64,000 bases of DNA from an uncultured SAR86 cluster bacterium (GTDB taxonomy: Bacteria; Pseudomonadota; Gammaproteobacteria; Magnimaribacterales; D2472): positions 1 to 64,000 of the forward strand of contig CACIJE010000002.1 of the NCBI GenBank assembly GCA_902586925.1. Reading direction: 5' to 3'. The position numbers and the translations under genes are program-made. The notes beneath the pieces were generated by a model that was not told where the DNA came from, made no database searches, and saw only the letters and a program-made list of their open reading frames with translations. Positions within the stretch are counted from its first letter, which is position 1. The number at the start of each line of letters is the position of its first letter. Below are positions 47,172-55,614 of the stretch, piece by piece.

Positions 47172-48020
47172 ATGAATAATTATGTTTTATATGGTTATGG
47201 AGAATCAGTTGCATCAAATATGGCAAGGGTAGCTTTGTCTGAAAAAGAAATTTCATATAAGTATAACGTTGTATATCTTGAATCTAAGGGTGAACACCTA
47301 AGAGAAAACTATAGAAAACTAAATCCTAAAACTCTTCTTCCTACTCTCACGATTGATGGAAAGCCATTACCTGACAGCATAGAAATAATGAAATATATTG
47401 ACAATAAATTTCCAGACCAAGGTGTAAAACTATTTTTAAATGATGATAAAAAATTTGAAGAATTGATTGACTATTTAAAACTAGATGAAAATAAAGAACT
47501 TGGTACGACTTTTGGCACAACTGGTGGTGGTATCTCAATACCAGTTTTAGCTAAATTGTTGTGTAAAAGATCTATTTTATCTGTTGCATTTGATTACCTG
47601 AGATTCCATGGAATTAAACAAAGAAGAGCAATTTTTTTACTTGTAAGAATTTTGGGAGGACCGCCTCCAGGTATTTATAAAAAAATGATGGTGAGTCTTG
47701 CTAAACATTTATTGTATATTGAAAATTTTTTAGGTCATAAAAAAGACTTTATTTATGGTGATTTTTATACAGCTGCTGATTGTTGCTTGACAGCATTGCT
47801 GCATAGAGTCCAGGAAATGAGATTTTTTGGTGTTGTTGATGGAAATAAGCTTCCTAATATTGCAAAATATTGGAATACTATTTCATCAAGACCTAGTTAT
47901 AAAGAAGGTATCCTTGATTACCAAACTGGAGAATGGCTACCTGTATTAGAAGGGTTATATGGTGATGGTCCCAATGATCATAATGATTTTTTGTGGGATA
48001 AAATAGAGACATTTAAATAA
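47172..48020 (+). CDS. Glutathione S-transferase family protein
   Basis: 282-residue protein with an N-terminal thioredoxin-like GST domain (YVLYGYGESVASNMARVALSEKEISY...NPKTLLPTLTIDGKPLPDSIEIMKYI) and a helical C-terminal domain (about 95-265). The cis-proline LPTL and the Ser-rich glutathione-contact loop PDSIEI are clear. In aromatic pathways such proteins serve as isomerases (maleylpyruvate, maleylacetoacetate), dehalogenases or beta-etherases, but the exact type is not determined. It starts the rightward run GST-VOC-nitroreductase after the receptor terminator. Confidence 0.85.
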   Translation: MNNYVLYGYGESVASNMARVALSEKEISYKYNVVYLESKGEHLRENYRKLNPKTLLPTLTIDGKPLPDSIEIMKYIDNKFPDQGVKLFLNDDKKFEELIDYLKLDENKELGTTFGTTGGGISIPVLAKLLCKRSILSVAFDYLRFHGIKQRRAIFLLVRILGGPPPGIYKKMMVSLAKHLLYIENFLGHKKDFIYGDFYTAADCCLTALLHRVQEMRFFGVVDGNKLPNIAKYWNTISSRPSYKEGILDYQTGEWLPVLEGLYGDGPNDHNDFLWDKIETFK

Positions 48021-48032
48021 GGAGGAATAATT

Positions 48033-49130
48033 ATGTCAGAACCAATTTGTAAAGTAGCGGATATTATTTATGTGAGATTTGAACTTGCAGAGTTTGAGGA
48101 ACAAAAAAAATATTTTGATCACTTTGGATTGATGCTTGCATATGAGGATGAAAATAGTATTTTTTTTAGAGGTTCTGGAACAGCGCCTTATGCATATGTT
48201 GCGACAAAAGGTAAGGAAAATAAATACATTGGAACTGCATATAAAGCTAATGAATATTCTGACTTGGAAGCTTTATCAAAAGAATTTAATGTTGATATTG
48301 TTGAAAATAAAGAACCTGGTGGTGGACATAAAGTAACTGTTATTGATCCTGATGGTATCGAAGTTGAGGTATGTCACGGAATGACACCTGCTGAACCAAT
48401 AGCAGTTGTGTCTAAGGTTTTAAATACAGGACAATCAAAACAGAGAGAAAATGAACTTCAACGTTTTGGAAAAGCTGCTGATGAATGGCAGGTTGAAGGT
48501 GATAAGTGGGTATATAAACTTAAGTCTAATGTAAAAAGACTGGGACATACAGCTATTAACTGTAGAGATGCAAAAGCATCAGTTGATTGGTACTCTCACG
48601 TTTTAGGTTTTTTAGTAAGCGATGATGTTTTAGGTCCTGATGGAAATTCAATTGGAGCTTTTATGAGATGTGACCAAGGAGATAAACCCGTTGATCACCA
48701 TACACTTAATAATATTCAGCTTCCTGGTGATAATTATCCTGGTCCATATGGGCACTCTGGTTATGAAGTTACAGACTCCGTAGATGACTTAATGGCTGGT
48801 CACTATCATATGAAAACTATTGATGAATATTATCATGAATGGGGTGTAGGCAGACATCTACTAGGAAGTCAGATGTATGATTATTGGAGAGATACTCACG
48901 GGTTTACTCATGAACATTGGACAGATGGAGATCTATTAGATGCGAGCATACCTGAAAATAAAGCATCATTTAGAGATGTTGTCATGGCTCAATATGGACC
49001 TCAGACACCATCAACATTTGGTGTGACTTTACCTGTTGATCAAATAGATAAAGTAAGAGCTGAACAACCGACTCTTCCTGATATCATTAAACAAATGGAA
49101 ATTGCAGCAATGGCAGAAAATAATGATTGA
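48033..49130 (+). CDS. Extradiol-dioxygenase-like VOC protein
   Basis: 365-residue protein with two vicinal-oxygen-chelate modules (about 8-120 and 168-300). The second has the residues of a type I extradiol ring-cleavage dioxygenase: metal ligands H172 (LGHTAIN), H241 (GHSGYEV) and E294 (GFTHEHW), plus an active-site His in DHHTLNN (222-223). The MYDYWRDTHGFTHEHWTDGD block resembles the family's C-terminal motif. An Fe(II)-dependent opening of a catechol- or hydroquinone-type ring is likely; the substrate is unknown. It has a strong Shine-Dalgarno (AAGGAGG) and overlaps the next gene by eight bases. Confidence 0.82.
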   Translation: MSEPICKVADIIYVRFELAEFEEQKKYFDHFGLMLAYEDENSIFFRGSGTAPYAYVATKGKENKYIGTAYKANEYSDLEALSKEFNVDIVENKEPGGGHKVTVIDPDGIEVEVCHGMTPAEPIAVVSKVLNTGQSKQRENELQRFGKAADEWQVEGDKWVYKLKSNVKRLGHTAINCRDAKASVDWYSHVLGFLVSDDVLGPDGNSIGAFMRCDQGDKPVDHHTLNNIQLPGDNYPGPYGHSGYEVTDSVDDLMAGHYHMKTIDEYYHEWGVGRHLLGSQMYDYWRDTHGFTHEHWTDGDLLDASIPENKASFRDVVMAQYGPQTPSTFGVTLPVDQIDKVRAEQPTLPDIIKQMEIAAMAENND

Positions 49131-49785
49131 GTTAAACGATGAACAAAAATTAGCAGTTGCAAAAGCTCAAAAAGAGTTTTCAGAGCTAAAAGCTGATTCT
49201 TCAAAATTAAGTGATGATCATCTAAATTTATTATTTGGTCAAGCAAGAAGCATGAATGGTTGGCAAGACAAAGAGGTTTCTGACAATTTATTAAATGATC
49301 TATATGAACTTACCAAAATGGGTCCTACAAGTACTAATTCTTGTCCTGCAAGGTTCATTTTTATTAAATCTGATGAAATGAAAGAGAAAATCAAACCAGC
49401 TTTATTGCCTAACAATGTTGAAAAATGTATGACAGCTCCTGTAATAACAATAATTGGTTATGATTTAGATTTTTCTGATCATATGGGCAAGCTTTTTCCT
49501 CATATGGATATTGCACCAATGTATAAAGGTAATAGTGATATGAATTTTTCAACAGCTTTTAGAAACGGATCACTTCAAGGAGCATATTTAATGATTATAG
49601 CTCGTGCAATCGGTCTTGATTGCGGCCCAATGTCAGGATTTAATAATGAATTAGTTGATGATTTATTTTTTAAAGACACAAATATTAAATCTAATTTTTT
49701 ATGTTGTTTAGGATATGGTGATCCTTCGAAGATTTTTTTTAGATTACCAAGACTTGATTTTGATGAAGTTTGTGAGATTATTTAG
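49123..49785 (+). CDS. Nitroreductase-family protein, RutE/HadB-like
   Basis: FMN-dependent reductase of the RutE type, which in pyrimidine breakdown reduces malonic semialdehyde to 3-hydroxypropionate. The segments LFGQARSMNGWQDKEVSDNLLNDLYELTKMGPTSTNSCPARF, AFRNGSLQGAYLMIIARAIGLDCGPMSGFNN and LGYGDPSKIFFRLPRL follow RutE closely. I use the ATG at 49123 (MIELNDEQKL), overlapping the VOC gene by eight bases, rather than the track start at 49102. No other rut genes are seen, so the substrate here may be another aldehyde or an enone. The stop overlaps the convergent GST-like gene. Confidence 0.85.
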   Translation: MIELNDEQKLAVAKAQKEFSELKADSSKLSDDHLNLLFGQARSMNGWQDKEVSDNLLNDLYELTKMGPTSTNSCPARFIFIKSDEMKEKIKPALLPNNVEKCMTAPVITIIGYDLDFSDHMGKLFPHMDIAPMYKGNSDMNFSTAFRNGSLQGAYLMIIARAIGLDCGPMSGFNNELVDDLFFKDTNIKSNFLCCLGYGDPSKIFFRLPRLDFDEVCEII

Positions 49786-50639
49786 TTAAAATCAACTAAG
49801 TCAGTTACATATTTTCTTTTAAGTTTATTAATTATTTTTAGTATCTTGCTGGTTATTAAAAGTGGTAGGTCTATTTTAATTTCTTTAGAAAAATTATTAT
49901 CGTTATTTAATTTATCAAACCATTTTTTTACATTTTTATACTTATAAATTGGTATGCCTGAAGTTATCAATCTTTTAGTTGATACATACCAAGCAAGATC
50001 AACAACTGTAAAATCATTTCCCTTTAAATAATTTTGATTTGCAAGAATTTTATTAAAGTTTTGATATACTTTTTTAAATTTAGTTGCTGATTCAATTACT
50101 TCTTCATCTGTTATTCCATATTTGTAATGATTTTTCCAAAAAGTAATTTCTCTATTTTTACATTCATCTGGTAGGCCTTGAATAGTTCCCTTAGATTTTT
50201 CTTTTTTTGAAAGTATATCAGGAGCTTTTTTACCTAATGAATGAGGAATAATATATCTAAATGTTAGTCTTCTTAGATCATGATGAAGACTATCTTCAAA
50301 TTCAAGATCATTAGATATTTCGTCTATGATATGAAGTGGAAATAATCTCCTATCATTAAAAATTTCGTCTAAATATCTCATTATCTCATTGCTTTCTATA
50401 TGTACATCTCCATCATGAACAAGTGTTGGAACTAGCCCCCTTGGATTTATTCCCAAAAACCACTCAGAGAATTGTTCTTGTTTTATTAAATTAATAATAT
50501 GTGAGTACCATTTTATTTTTTTTATGTTAAAAAAAATTCTTAATTTTTGTGAACATGCTGAACCACTAAAATGTAAAAGGTGTATACCTTTCCATTCAAG
50601 AATCTCTTTTGTTGAAATATCAGATTTATTTAATTTCAT
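49782..50639 (-). CDS. Glutathione S-transferase-like protein
   Basis: 285-residue protein with a thioredoxin-like N-terminus (GIHLLHFSGSACSQKLRIFFNIKKIKW...NPRGLVPTLVHDGDVHIESNEIMRYLDEI) and a long helical C-terminal region containing FTVVDLAWY. The SxxC at the glutathione site (SACS) and the VPTL cis-proline are clear. It is not closely similar to the other GST in the window (47172). It starts directly after the TetR stop and is the last gene of the hydroxylase-TetR-GST operon. A role in handling a reactive pathway intermediate is inference. Confidence 0.78.
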   Translation of the reverse strand: MKLNKSDISTKEILEWKGIHLLHFSGSACSQKLRIFFNIKKIKWYSHIINLIKQEQFSEWFLGINPRGLVPTLVHDGDVHIESNEIMRYLDEIFNDRRLFPLHIIDEISNDLEFEDSLHHDLRRLTFRYIIPHSLGKKAPDILSKKEKSKGTIQGLPDECKNREITFWKNHYKYGITDEEVIESATKFKKVYQNFNKILANQNYLKGNDFTVVDLAWYVSTKRLITSGIPIYKYKNVKKWFDKLNNDNNFSKEIKIDLPLLITSKILKIINKLKRKYVTDLVDFN

Positions 50640-51227
50640 TTATTTACCTAGCACTTTATTTATTCCATGTTCTCTAACTTCATAAAAGTATTCCATAAAA
50701 ACTTTTTTATCTTTAATTGTCATTTCAAGCACCTCGTCAATATATTCTTCCATTGCAGATAATCCAAATTCAACAATCATTGCTATTGCAATTGCAGATT
50801 TCATTTCTGACGTTGGCTTAGTTTGATTCTTTAATTTTGTTAATTGATTTAATGTTTCTCTAGACATAGATAAACCAGAGTCAATTTGAACTCTAACTAA
50901 ATACATTTGATCATCTAAAACAGCTCTTATTATTGCTTTAAAATAATCATCAGTAATTGATGAGAGTGGCTCATTACCAAGATTAGTTGGAGAAATATCT
51001 CTTCTCTCTAGTTGTTGAACATGTTCAAAAGCAAGTTGTTTGTATGTTGCTACTAATAGACCTTTTTTACCTCCAAAGTAATGATGTATTTGTGCATGAT
51101 TGACTCCAGCATGATCTGCAATATCTCTAATTGTTAATTGGTTTGGTCCAACAGAACTGACCAAAAATGCTGCCGAGTCTATTAAACGTTTTTCAACATT
51201 TTTTCTCCCTCTATTTTTCTCGCTCAT
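50640..51227 (-). CDS. TetR-family transcriptional regulator
   Basis: 195-residue one-component regulator. The N-terminal helix-turn-helix is typical: RLIDSAAFLVSSVGPNQLTIRDIADHAGVNHAQIHHYFGGKKGLLVATY. The C-terminal ligand domain is unassigned. It lies between the MhpA-like hydroxylase (11 bases upstream) and a GST-like gene (abutting), so it is co-transcribed with pathway genes and probably autoregulated from the 52.84 kb operator. The three identical TTAGTCA-NN-TGGATAA sites in this region are its best candidate targets. The inducer is likely the substrate or an intermediate of the pathway. Confidence 0.92.
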   Translation of the reverse strand: MSEKNRGRKNVEKRLIDSAAFLVSSVGPNQLTIRDIADHAGVNHAQIHHYFGGKKGLLVATYKQLAFEHVQQLERRDISPTNLGNEPLSSITDDYFKAIIRAVLDDQMYLVRVQIDSGLSMSRETLNQLTKLKNQTKPTSEMKSAIAIAMIVEFGLSAMEEYIDEVLEMTIKDKKVFMEYFYEVREHGINKVLGK

Positions 51228-51238
51228 CTTTTTTAAAC

Positions 51239-52810
51239 TTATATTAATTCATTAATTAATTTATTTGTAAGTTTATCAATGTCAGTTACAACATTCTCAT
51301 GTCCAACACAACCATAAATATGTTGATCTGGTCTGTATATTGCTGCTGTAATATTGTTTTCTTTTGACCATCTATATATTTTTTTATCTTTGTTAAATTC
51401 ATGGTCTTTGTCTAAAAGATGTATATTTTCTCTAAATATTTTTGAGGATTCTAATTTTTTAATTTTGTTACAAATATTATTAGTGTTATCAAATATTAAG
51501 ATTCCAAAATTATTACCAAGATATTGATCAAATAAATTATTTTCAACTTTAATTTTCAAGGAGGGATGCGGAATAATTACACCATTAATATCATTAGGAA
51601 ATAGTTCTTTATCTATTATTCCATTTTTAATTTTCCATGGTTTTTGAAATTTTAATGGTTTTAAAAGTCTTGGTATGTAGCTAGCAATATTTAGGTACAT
51701 ATCTCTTAAAGTTGCTGTAAACCAATCTTGACTTCCAATAATATCACCTTGTTTCATTGCTCCTTTTATAACAAAATCAACAATTCCTTTTCTTTCTGTT
51801 GAATAAGTATCTAGGATTTTTTTATTAAAAATGTTGTTCATCACTCCTGACAATTTCCAGCATAAATTATATGAGTCTTTTATGCCTTGGCATAAGCCTT
51901 GACCTAAAAATGGAGGCATTTGATGAGCTGCATCTCCCAAAAGAAAGCAGTTATTAAATTTAAAATCATTTGCTAATAAACCATGAAATGTATAGGCACT
52001 AGATCTTAACAATTTACCACTATTCAGAGGAATTTCTGGATTTAGCCTCCATAGATGCGGCTTCATCATTTTACGAATATTTTTCTCATCTTCTAAGGTC
52101 TCTAAATTATCATCAGAATTAACCTTAAATTCCCATCTTACATGTTGTCCTGTTATCGGAACAATTGTTGTTGGTCTTTTATAGTCACATATTTGATATC
52201 GATCAGTATTAATTTTATATTTATCATCGACTTGATAATCAACAACCACCCAATCTTGATCACATTTATAATCAAACGATTCTATACTTAATGCCTTTCT
52301 AACAAAACTATTAGCACCATCGCAAGCTAATACATAGCTACTTGTTATATATTCTTTTTCTTCTTTGTTAACATTTAATAAAGTTAGGTTATTAATAGAT
52401 TCTTGAGCATCTATGTTAGTTAACTTATAACCAAGTTTTATATCAATATTTTTATGTTTAACAGCTTCACTTCTTAAAAATCTTTCAAATATAGGTTGAT
52501 TAAAGAAAACACTTTCATCATAACCATTAATTGGCTCATCAAGTTTAAGATTGATATTAACAATTGATTTGCCTTTATTATTTAAAAAATTTATTCCTTC
52601 CATTGGATGAATAATTTTGGAAATTTCATCCATAAAACCCATTGATTGGAATATCCTTTGGGTTTGCCCGTCAAAATGAACAGCTCTTGGAATATCCCAG
52701 ATTTCTTTTTTGGGCTCTATTACAATAGTATTAAAACCTTTTTGTCCAAATAAGTTTGCCGTTACAGCTCCGACGGGACCGTAACCGATTATTGCAATAT
52801 CATAGTGCAT
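51239..52810 (-). CDS. FAD-dependent aromatic hydroxylase, MhpA-like
   Basis: 523-residue class A flavoprotein monooxygenase. The N-terminal FAD motif is DIAIIGYGPVGAVTANLFGQKGFNTIVIEP; EIWDIPRAVHFDGQTQRIFQ and the second FAD motif FLLGDAAHQMPPFLGQGLCQGIKDSYNLCWKL match MhpA (3-(3-hydroxyphenyl)propionate hydroxylase) and related phenol hydroxylases. It would add a hydroxyl group to a phenolic ring, making a catechol or hydroquinone for the VOC dioxygenase. A C-terminal thioredoxin-like domain is present but without obvious motifs. TATAAT ends six bases before the ATG, with operator site 2 over the -35. Confidence 0.88.
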   Translation of the reverse strand: MHYDIAIIGYGPVGAVTANLFGQKGFNTIVIEPKKEIWDIPRAVHFDGQTQRIFQSMGFMDEISKIIHPMEGINFLNNKGKSIVNINLKLDEPINGYDESVFFNQPIFERFLRSEAVKHKNIDIKLGYKLTNIDAQESINNLTLLNVNKEEKEYITSSYVLACDGANSFVRKALSIESFDYKCDQDWVVVDYQVDDKYKINTDRYQICDYKRPTTIVPITGQHVRWEFKVNSDDNLETLEDEKNIRKMMKPHLWRLNPEIPLNSGKLLRSSAYTFHGLLANDFKFNNCFLLGDAAHQMPPFLGQGLCQGIKDSYNLCWKLSGVMNNIFNKKILDTYSTERKGIVDFVIKGAMKQGDIIGSQDWFTATLRDMYLNIASYIPRLLKPLKFQKPWKIKNGIIDKELFPNDINGVIIPHPSLKIKVENNLFDQYLGNNFGILIFDNTNNICNKIKKLESSKIFRENIHLLDKDHEFNKDKKIYRWSKENNITAAIYRPDQHIYGCVGHENVVTDIDKLTNKLINELI

Positions 52811-52816
52811 GTTTGT

Positions 52817-52847
52817 ATTATATTTCTTGTTGATTTATTTTAGTCAA
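52817..52847 (-). promoter_or_regulatory. Promoter of the MhpA-like hydroxylase operon
   Basis: On the minus strand TTGACT (52847-52842) and TATAAT (52822-52817) are separated by 19 bases. The -10 ends six bases before the ATG at 52810, implying a leaderless mRNA. The -35 lies inside operator site 2, so a bound repressor would block polymerase. The sulfatase promoter has the same layout. Confidence 0.6.
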
Positions 52848-52855
52848 GTGGATAA
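52840..52855. promoter_or_regulatory. Operator-like pseudo-palindrome, site 2 (hydroxylase / MmsA-like)
   Basis: TTAGTCAAGTGGATAA, identical to sites 1 and 3 outside the two central bases. It lies 29 bases from the hydroxylase ATG and 27 bases from the MmsA-like ATG, central in the 72-base divergent gap. It overlaps the leftward -35 box. Confidence 0.78.
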
Positions 52856-52868
52856 AGTAGTCAATAAA

Positions 52869-52874
52869 TATAAT
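52869..52874 (+). promoter_or_regulatory. Putative -10 box of the MmsA-like gene
   Basis: TATAAT ends eight bases before the ATG at 52883, with no Shine-Dalgarno between. The -35 position falls within operator site 2 and has a poor match. Leaderless or near-leaderless transcription is likely. Confidence 0.45.
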
Positions 52875-52882
52875 TCAATATT

Positions 52883-54370
52883 ATGTATACAGTAAATAAT
52901 TTTATAAACGGTAAGTCTGATTCAACATCATCTAAATCTTCAAAAATTATAAACCCATCTTATGGAGTAGATATCGGTGAAGTCTTATATGCATCAAAAG
53001 AATCAGCTAACTTAGCAATTGATGCTGCATCAGATGCTTTTAAAACTTGGTCTAAAACAGGCATGAGTTACAGAGCTGAGTTGATTTTAAAATTCAGACA
53101 AGAGGTAATTAACAAATCTGCTGAAATTATTGATATATGTACTAAAGAAGCTGGTAAAACTAAACCAGATGCAGAAGCAGAACTTGATCGCGCTATCCAG
53201 GCATTGACACATGCATCAGGCATTCAACATTTCTATCCTGCTCATATAAGTCGAAATGTTGCAGGAAACATAGATATAGCTGATATGAGATACCCTATCG
53301 GTGTTGTTGCAGGTGTAGGTCCATTTAATTTTCCAATATTAATTCCAATACTTCACAGCTCAATGGCTCTTGTTACTGGAAATACCTACATAGCTAAACC
53401 AAGCGAAAAAGTGCCGTCTATATCAAGACTATATGCTGATATTTATAAAGATATTGGATTGCCAGATGGATGTTATAACGTTATTAATGGTGGAAAAGAT
53501 ATTGTTGAGTATATTGTTTCACATCAAAAAGTTGATGGATTAGCATTTATTGGAAGCACTAACGCAGCCAGAAGCTTGAAAGCTCTCGGTGTTAAGAGCA
53601 ATACTAAAGTACAAGCACTTGGTGGTGGTAAGAATCATATGATTGTCTTGCCAGATGCTGATCTTGACATGGCAGCTGACGCAGCTGTGTCGGCAAGTTT
53701 TGGTGCAGCAGGTCAAAGATGTATGGCAGTTTCAGTTGTCGTTGCTGTAGGAGATATAGCAGATGATTTAGTTGTAAAAATTAAAGAAAGAATACCTAAT
53801 ATCAAAATGGGTGTTACAGATGACAACAATACAGAACTTGGCCCAGTTATATCAAAAGATAATAAAGATAGAATATATTCTTTTATTGAATCTGCTGAAC
53901 CAGATGGTGCCACATTATTAGTCGATGGAAGAGAGCAATCTAACTCATTTGAAGGATGTTTTGTTGGCGCTACTTTAATCGATAATGTAAAACCTGGTAT
54001 GTCAGTTTATGAAAATGAAATCTTTGGGCCTGTACTCTCATTTGTTAGGGTAGAGACATATGAGCAAGCAATGAATATTTTAGATGGTCATAAATTAGGA
54101 AATGGTGCTGCATTATTTACACGTGATGGTGGAGCTGCAAAAAAATGGGCTGATGAAGTTCAAGCTGGTTCTATCGGTATTAATGTACCGATTCCTTTGC
54201 CTACATATGCACATAGTTTTGGAGGATGGAAGGATAGTGGATTTTCAGAAACAAAAGCTTTTGGACCATCTTCAATAGATTTTTATACAAAAACAAAATC
54301 TATAGCAACAAAGTGGCCTGATCCAAAAGACAGTAAAGTTGATTTAGGGTTCCCAAAAAACGATAACTAA
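52883..54370 (+). CDS. CoA-acylating aldehyde dehydrogenase, MmsA-like
   Basis: 495-residue aldehyde dehydrogenase most like methylmalonate-semialdehyde dehydrogenase (MmsA), which oxidises methylmalonic or malonic semialdehyde and forms propionyl- or acetyl-CoA. The blocks GVVAGVGPFNFPILIPILHSSMALVTGNTYIAKPSEKVPS, ALGGGKNHMIVLPDADLD and the catalytic C280 in AAGQRCMAVSVV are typical. Its place in the TetR-linked cluster suggests it oxidises a short semialdehyde from ring breakdown rather than serving valine or inositol catabolism. The neighbouring RutE-like protein would act on the same class of compound. An alpha/beta hydrolase follows after two bases. Confidence 0.88.
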   Translation: MYTVNNFINGKSDSTSSKSSKIINPSYGVDIGEVLYASKESANLAIDAASDAFKTWSKTGMSYRAELILKFRQEVINKSAEIIDICTKEAGKTKPDAEAELDRAIQALTHASGIQHFYPAHISRNVAGNIDIADMRYPIGVVAGVGPFNFPILIPILHSSMALVTGNTYIAKPSEKVPSISRLYADIYKDIGLPDGCYNVINGGKDIVEYIVSHQKVDGLAFIGSTNAARSLKALGVKSNTKVQALGGGKNHMIVLPDADLDMAADAAVSASFGAAGQRCMAVSVVVAVGDIADDLVVKIKERIPNIKMGVTDDNNTELGPVISKDNKDRIYSFIESAEPDGATLLVDGREQSNSFEGCFVGATLIDNVKPGMSVYENEIFGPVLSFVRVETYEQAMNILDGHKLGNGAALFTRDGGAAKKWADEVQAGSIGINVPIPLPTYAHSFGGWKDSGFSETKAFGPSSIDFYTKTKSIATKWPDPKDSKVDLGFPKNDN

Positions 54371-54372
54371 TA

Positions 54373-55614
54373 GTGTCGATCATCACTAAATATGTCTCAT
54401 ATTTTATATTTATTTTTATAGATCTATTTATTTATATAAAAATCTTTTTTCGTGAATATTTTTTTTATTCTCCAAAGATAAATAAAATTAATTTCATTAA
54501 AAGTGTTTTAACTGTAGATGGGCTTGATCATAAAATTTATGAATTTGGTGATATTAATGCATCAAATCAAAATACTTTACTATTAATTGGTGGTATTCCG
54601 ACAGATCCCATGGATTCAATGACTTGGTTAGCTAATGAAATAAATCAAATTAATGATAACTTGAGAGTCATAATTTTGAATATGCCTTATTATGAAGATG
54701 ATTTTGATATAGATGTGAATAATAAATATGCAATCTCAAATGGAAGAGATTTAGTTACAGATAAAATTATTGATTTTTCCAATACCAGGGTTGATTGTAA
54801 ATTTTCTCATGAAAACCAAGGAAAGAAAATTAAACATTTTCTTGATGCTCTTAATATTAACTCTTGCCATCTTGTAGGGCACGATAGGGGAGCAGTAATA
54901 TTAGAATATTTTGCAATTAATTATCCAGAACATGTACTTAGCTACTCAAGAGGTTCTCAGGTATGGAATTATTACAAACCAGAATGGGAGGCTCTTGCTC
55001 CAAATATTTGTGTTGGACCACCGCATTCAATTATGTCAACTTATCATCAGCTCAGAATACTATTATTTGCAGTTATTTTTTTAAAAAAACCACTAGATCT
55101 ATTATCAGATACATTTGATTCAAAAGGTAAAAGAGCATTAAAGGGATCTCATTTATATGATAGGTATACACACGTTAAATATAAATCACAAATAACTTAT
55201 AAAAGTTATTTCTATAAATTTAAACAATCTCTTATTCAAGGTGGCAAAAATAGTGAAGTTGACAATAGATCAAAACTATTAGATAAGGATTTTCCGATTA
55301 TGCAATTTCAAGGTGAAGATGAATTTAAATATAATAAATCAGGTACTTTAATTTCAGATCAACCATACTTTGGAAAATATAATTTATTCAAGAATGAAAT
55401 TGAAGATATTTATCCAGGATGTGTAGGTCAAGATTTAAATAATTATCAAAGACAATATGTTACTGAAAAAAATGCTTATAAAGAAATCCAGTTAAAGCCA
55501 AACGCTAGGTTTTCAAAATTCTGCTTAATACCAGATTCAGCACATTTTAATGTAATAGAAAATCCTTATGGTTGTGCAAAAGCGATTATAGATTTTATTG
55601 ACGAAACCAACTAG
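54373..55614 (+). CDS. Membrane-anchored alpha/beta hydrolase
   Basis: 413-residue alpha/beta-fold hydrolase with an N-terminal hydrophobic anchor (residues 8-30). The nucleophile elbow is LVGHDRGAVILEY, making D171 the probable nucleophile, as in epoxide hydrolases and haloalkane dehalogenases rather than in serine meta-cleavage hydrolases. The oxyanion region is LLIGGIPTDPMD, and the catalytic His is in PDSAHFNVIENP. The start is a GTG two bases after the MmsA-like gene, so the two are co-expressed. The reaction is undetermined. The stop overlaps the convergent sulfatase by 20 bases. Confidence 0.83.
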   Translation: MSIITKYVSYFIFIFIDLFIYIKIFFREYFFYSPKINKINFIKSVLTVDGLDHKIYEFGDINASNQNTLLLIGGIPTDPMDSMTWLANEINQINDNLRVIILNMPYYEDDFDIDVNNKYAISNGRDLVTDKIIDFSNTRVDCKFSHENQGKKIKHFLDALNINSCHLVGHDRGAVILEYFAINYPEHVLSYSRGSQVWNYYKPEWEALAPNICVGPPHSIMSTYHQLRILLFAVIFLKKPLDLLSDTFDSKGKRALKGSHLYDRYTHVKYKSQITYKSYFYKFKQSLIQGGKNSEVDNRSKLLDKDFPIMQFQGEDEFKYNKSGTLISDQPYFGKYNLFKNEIEDIYPGCVGQDLNNYQRQYVTEKNAYKEIQLKPNARFSKFCLIPDSAHFNVIENPYGCAKAIIDFIDETN

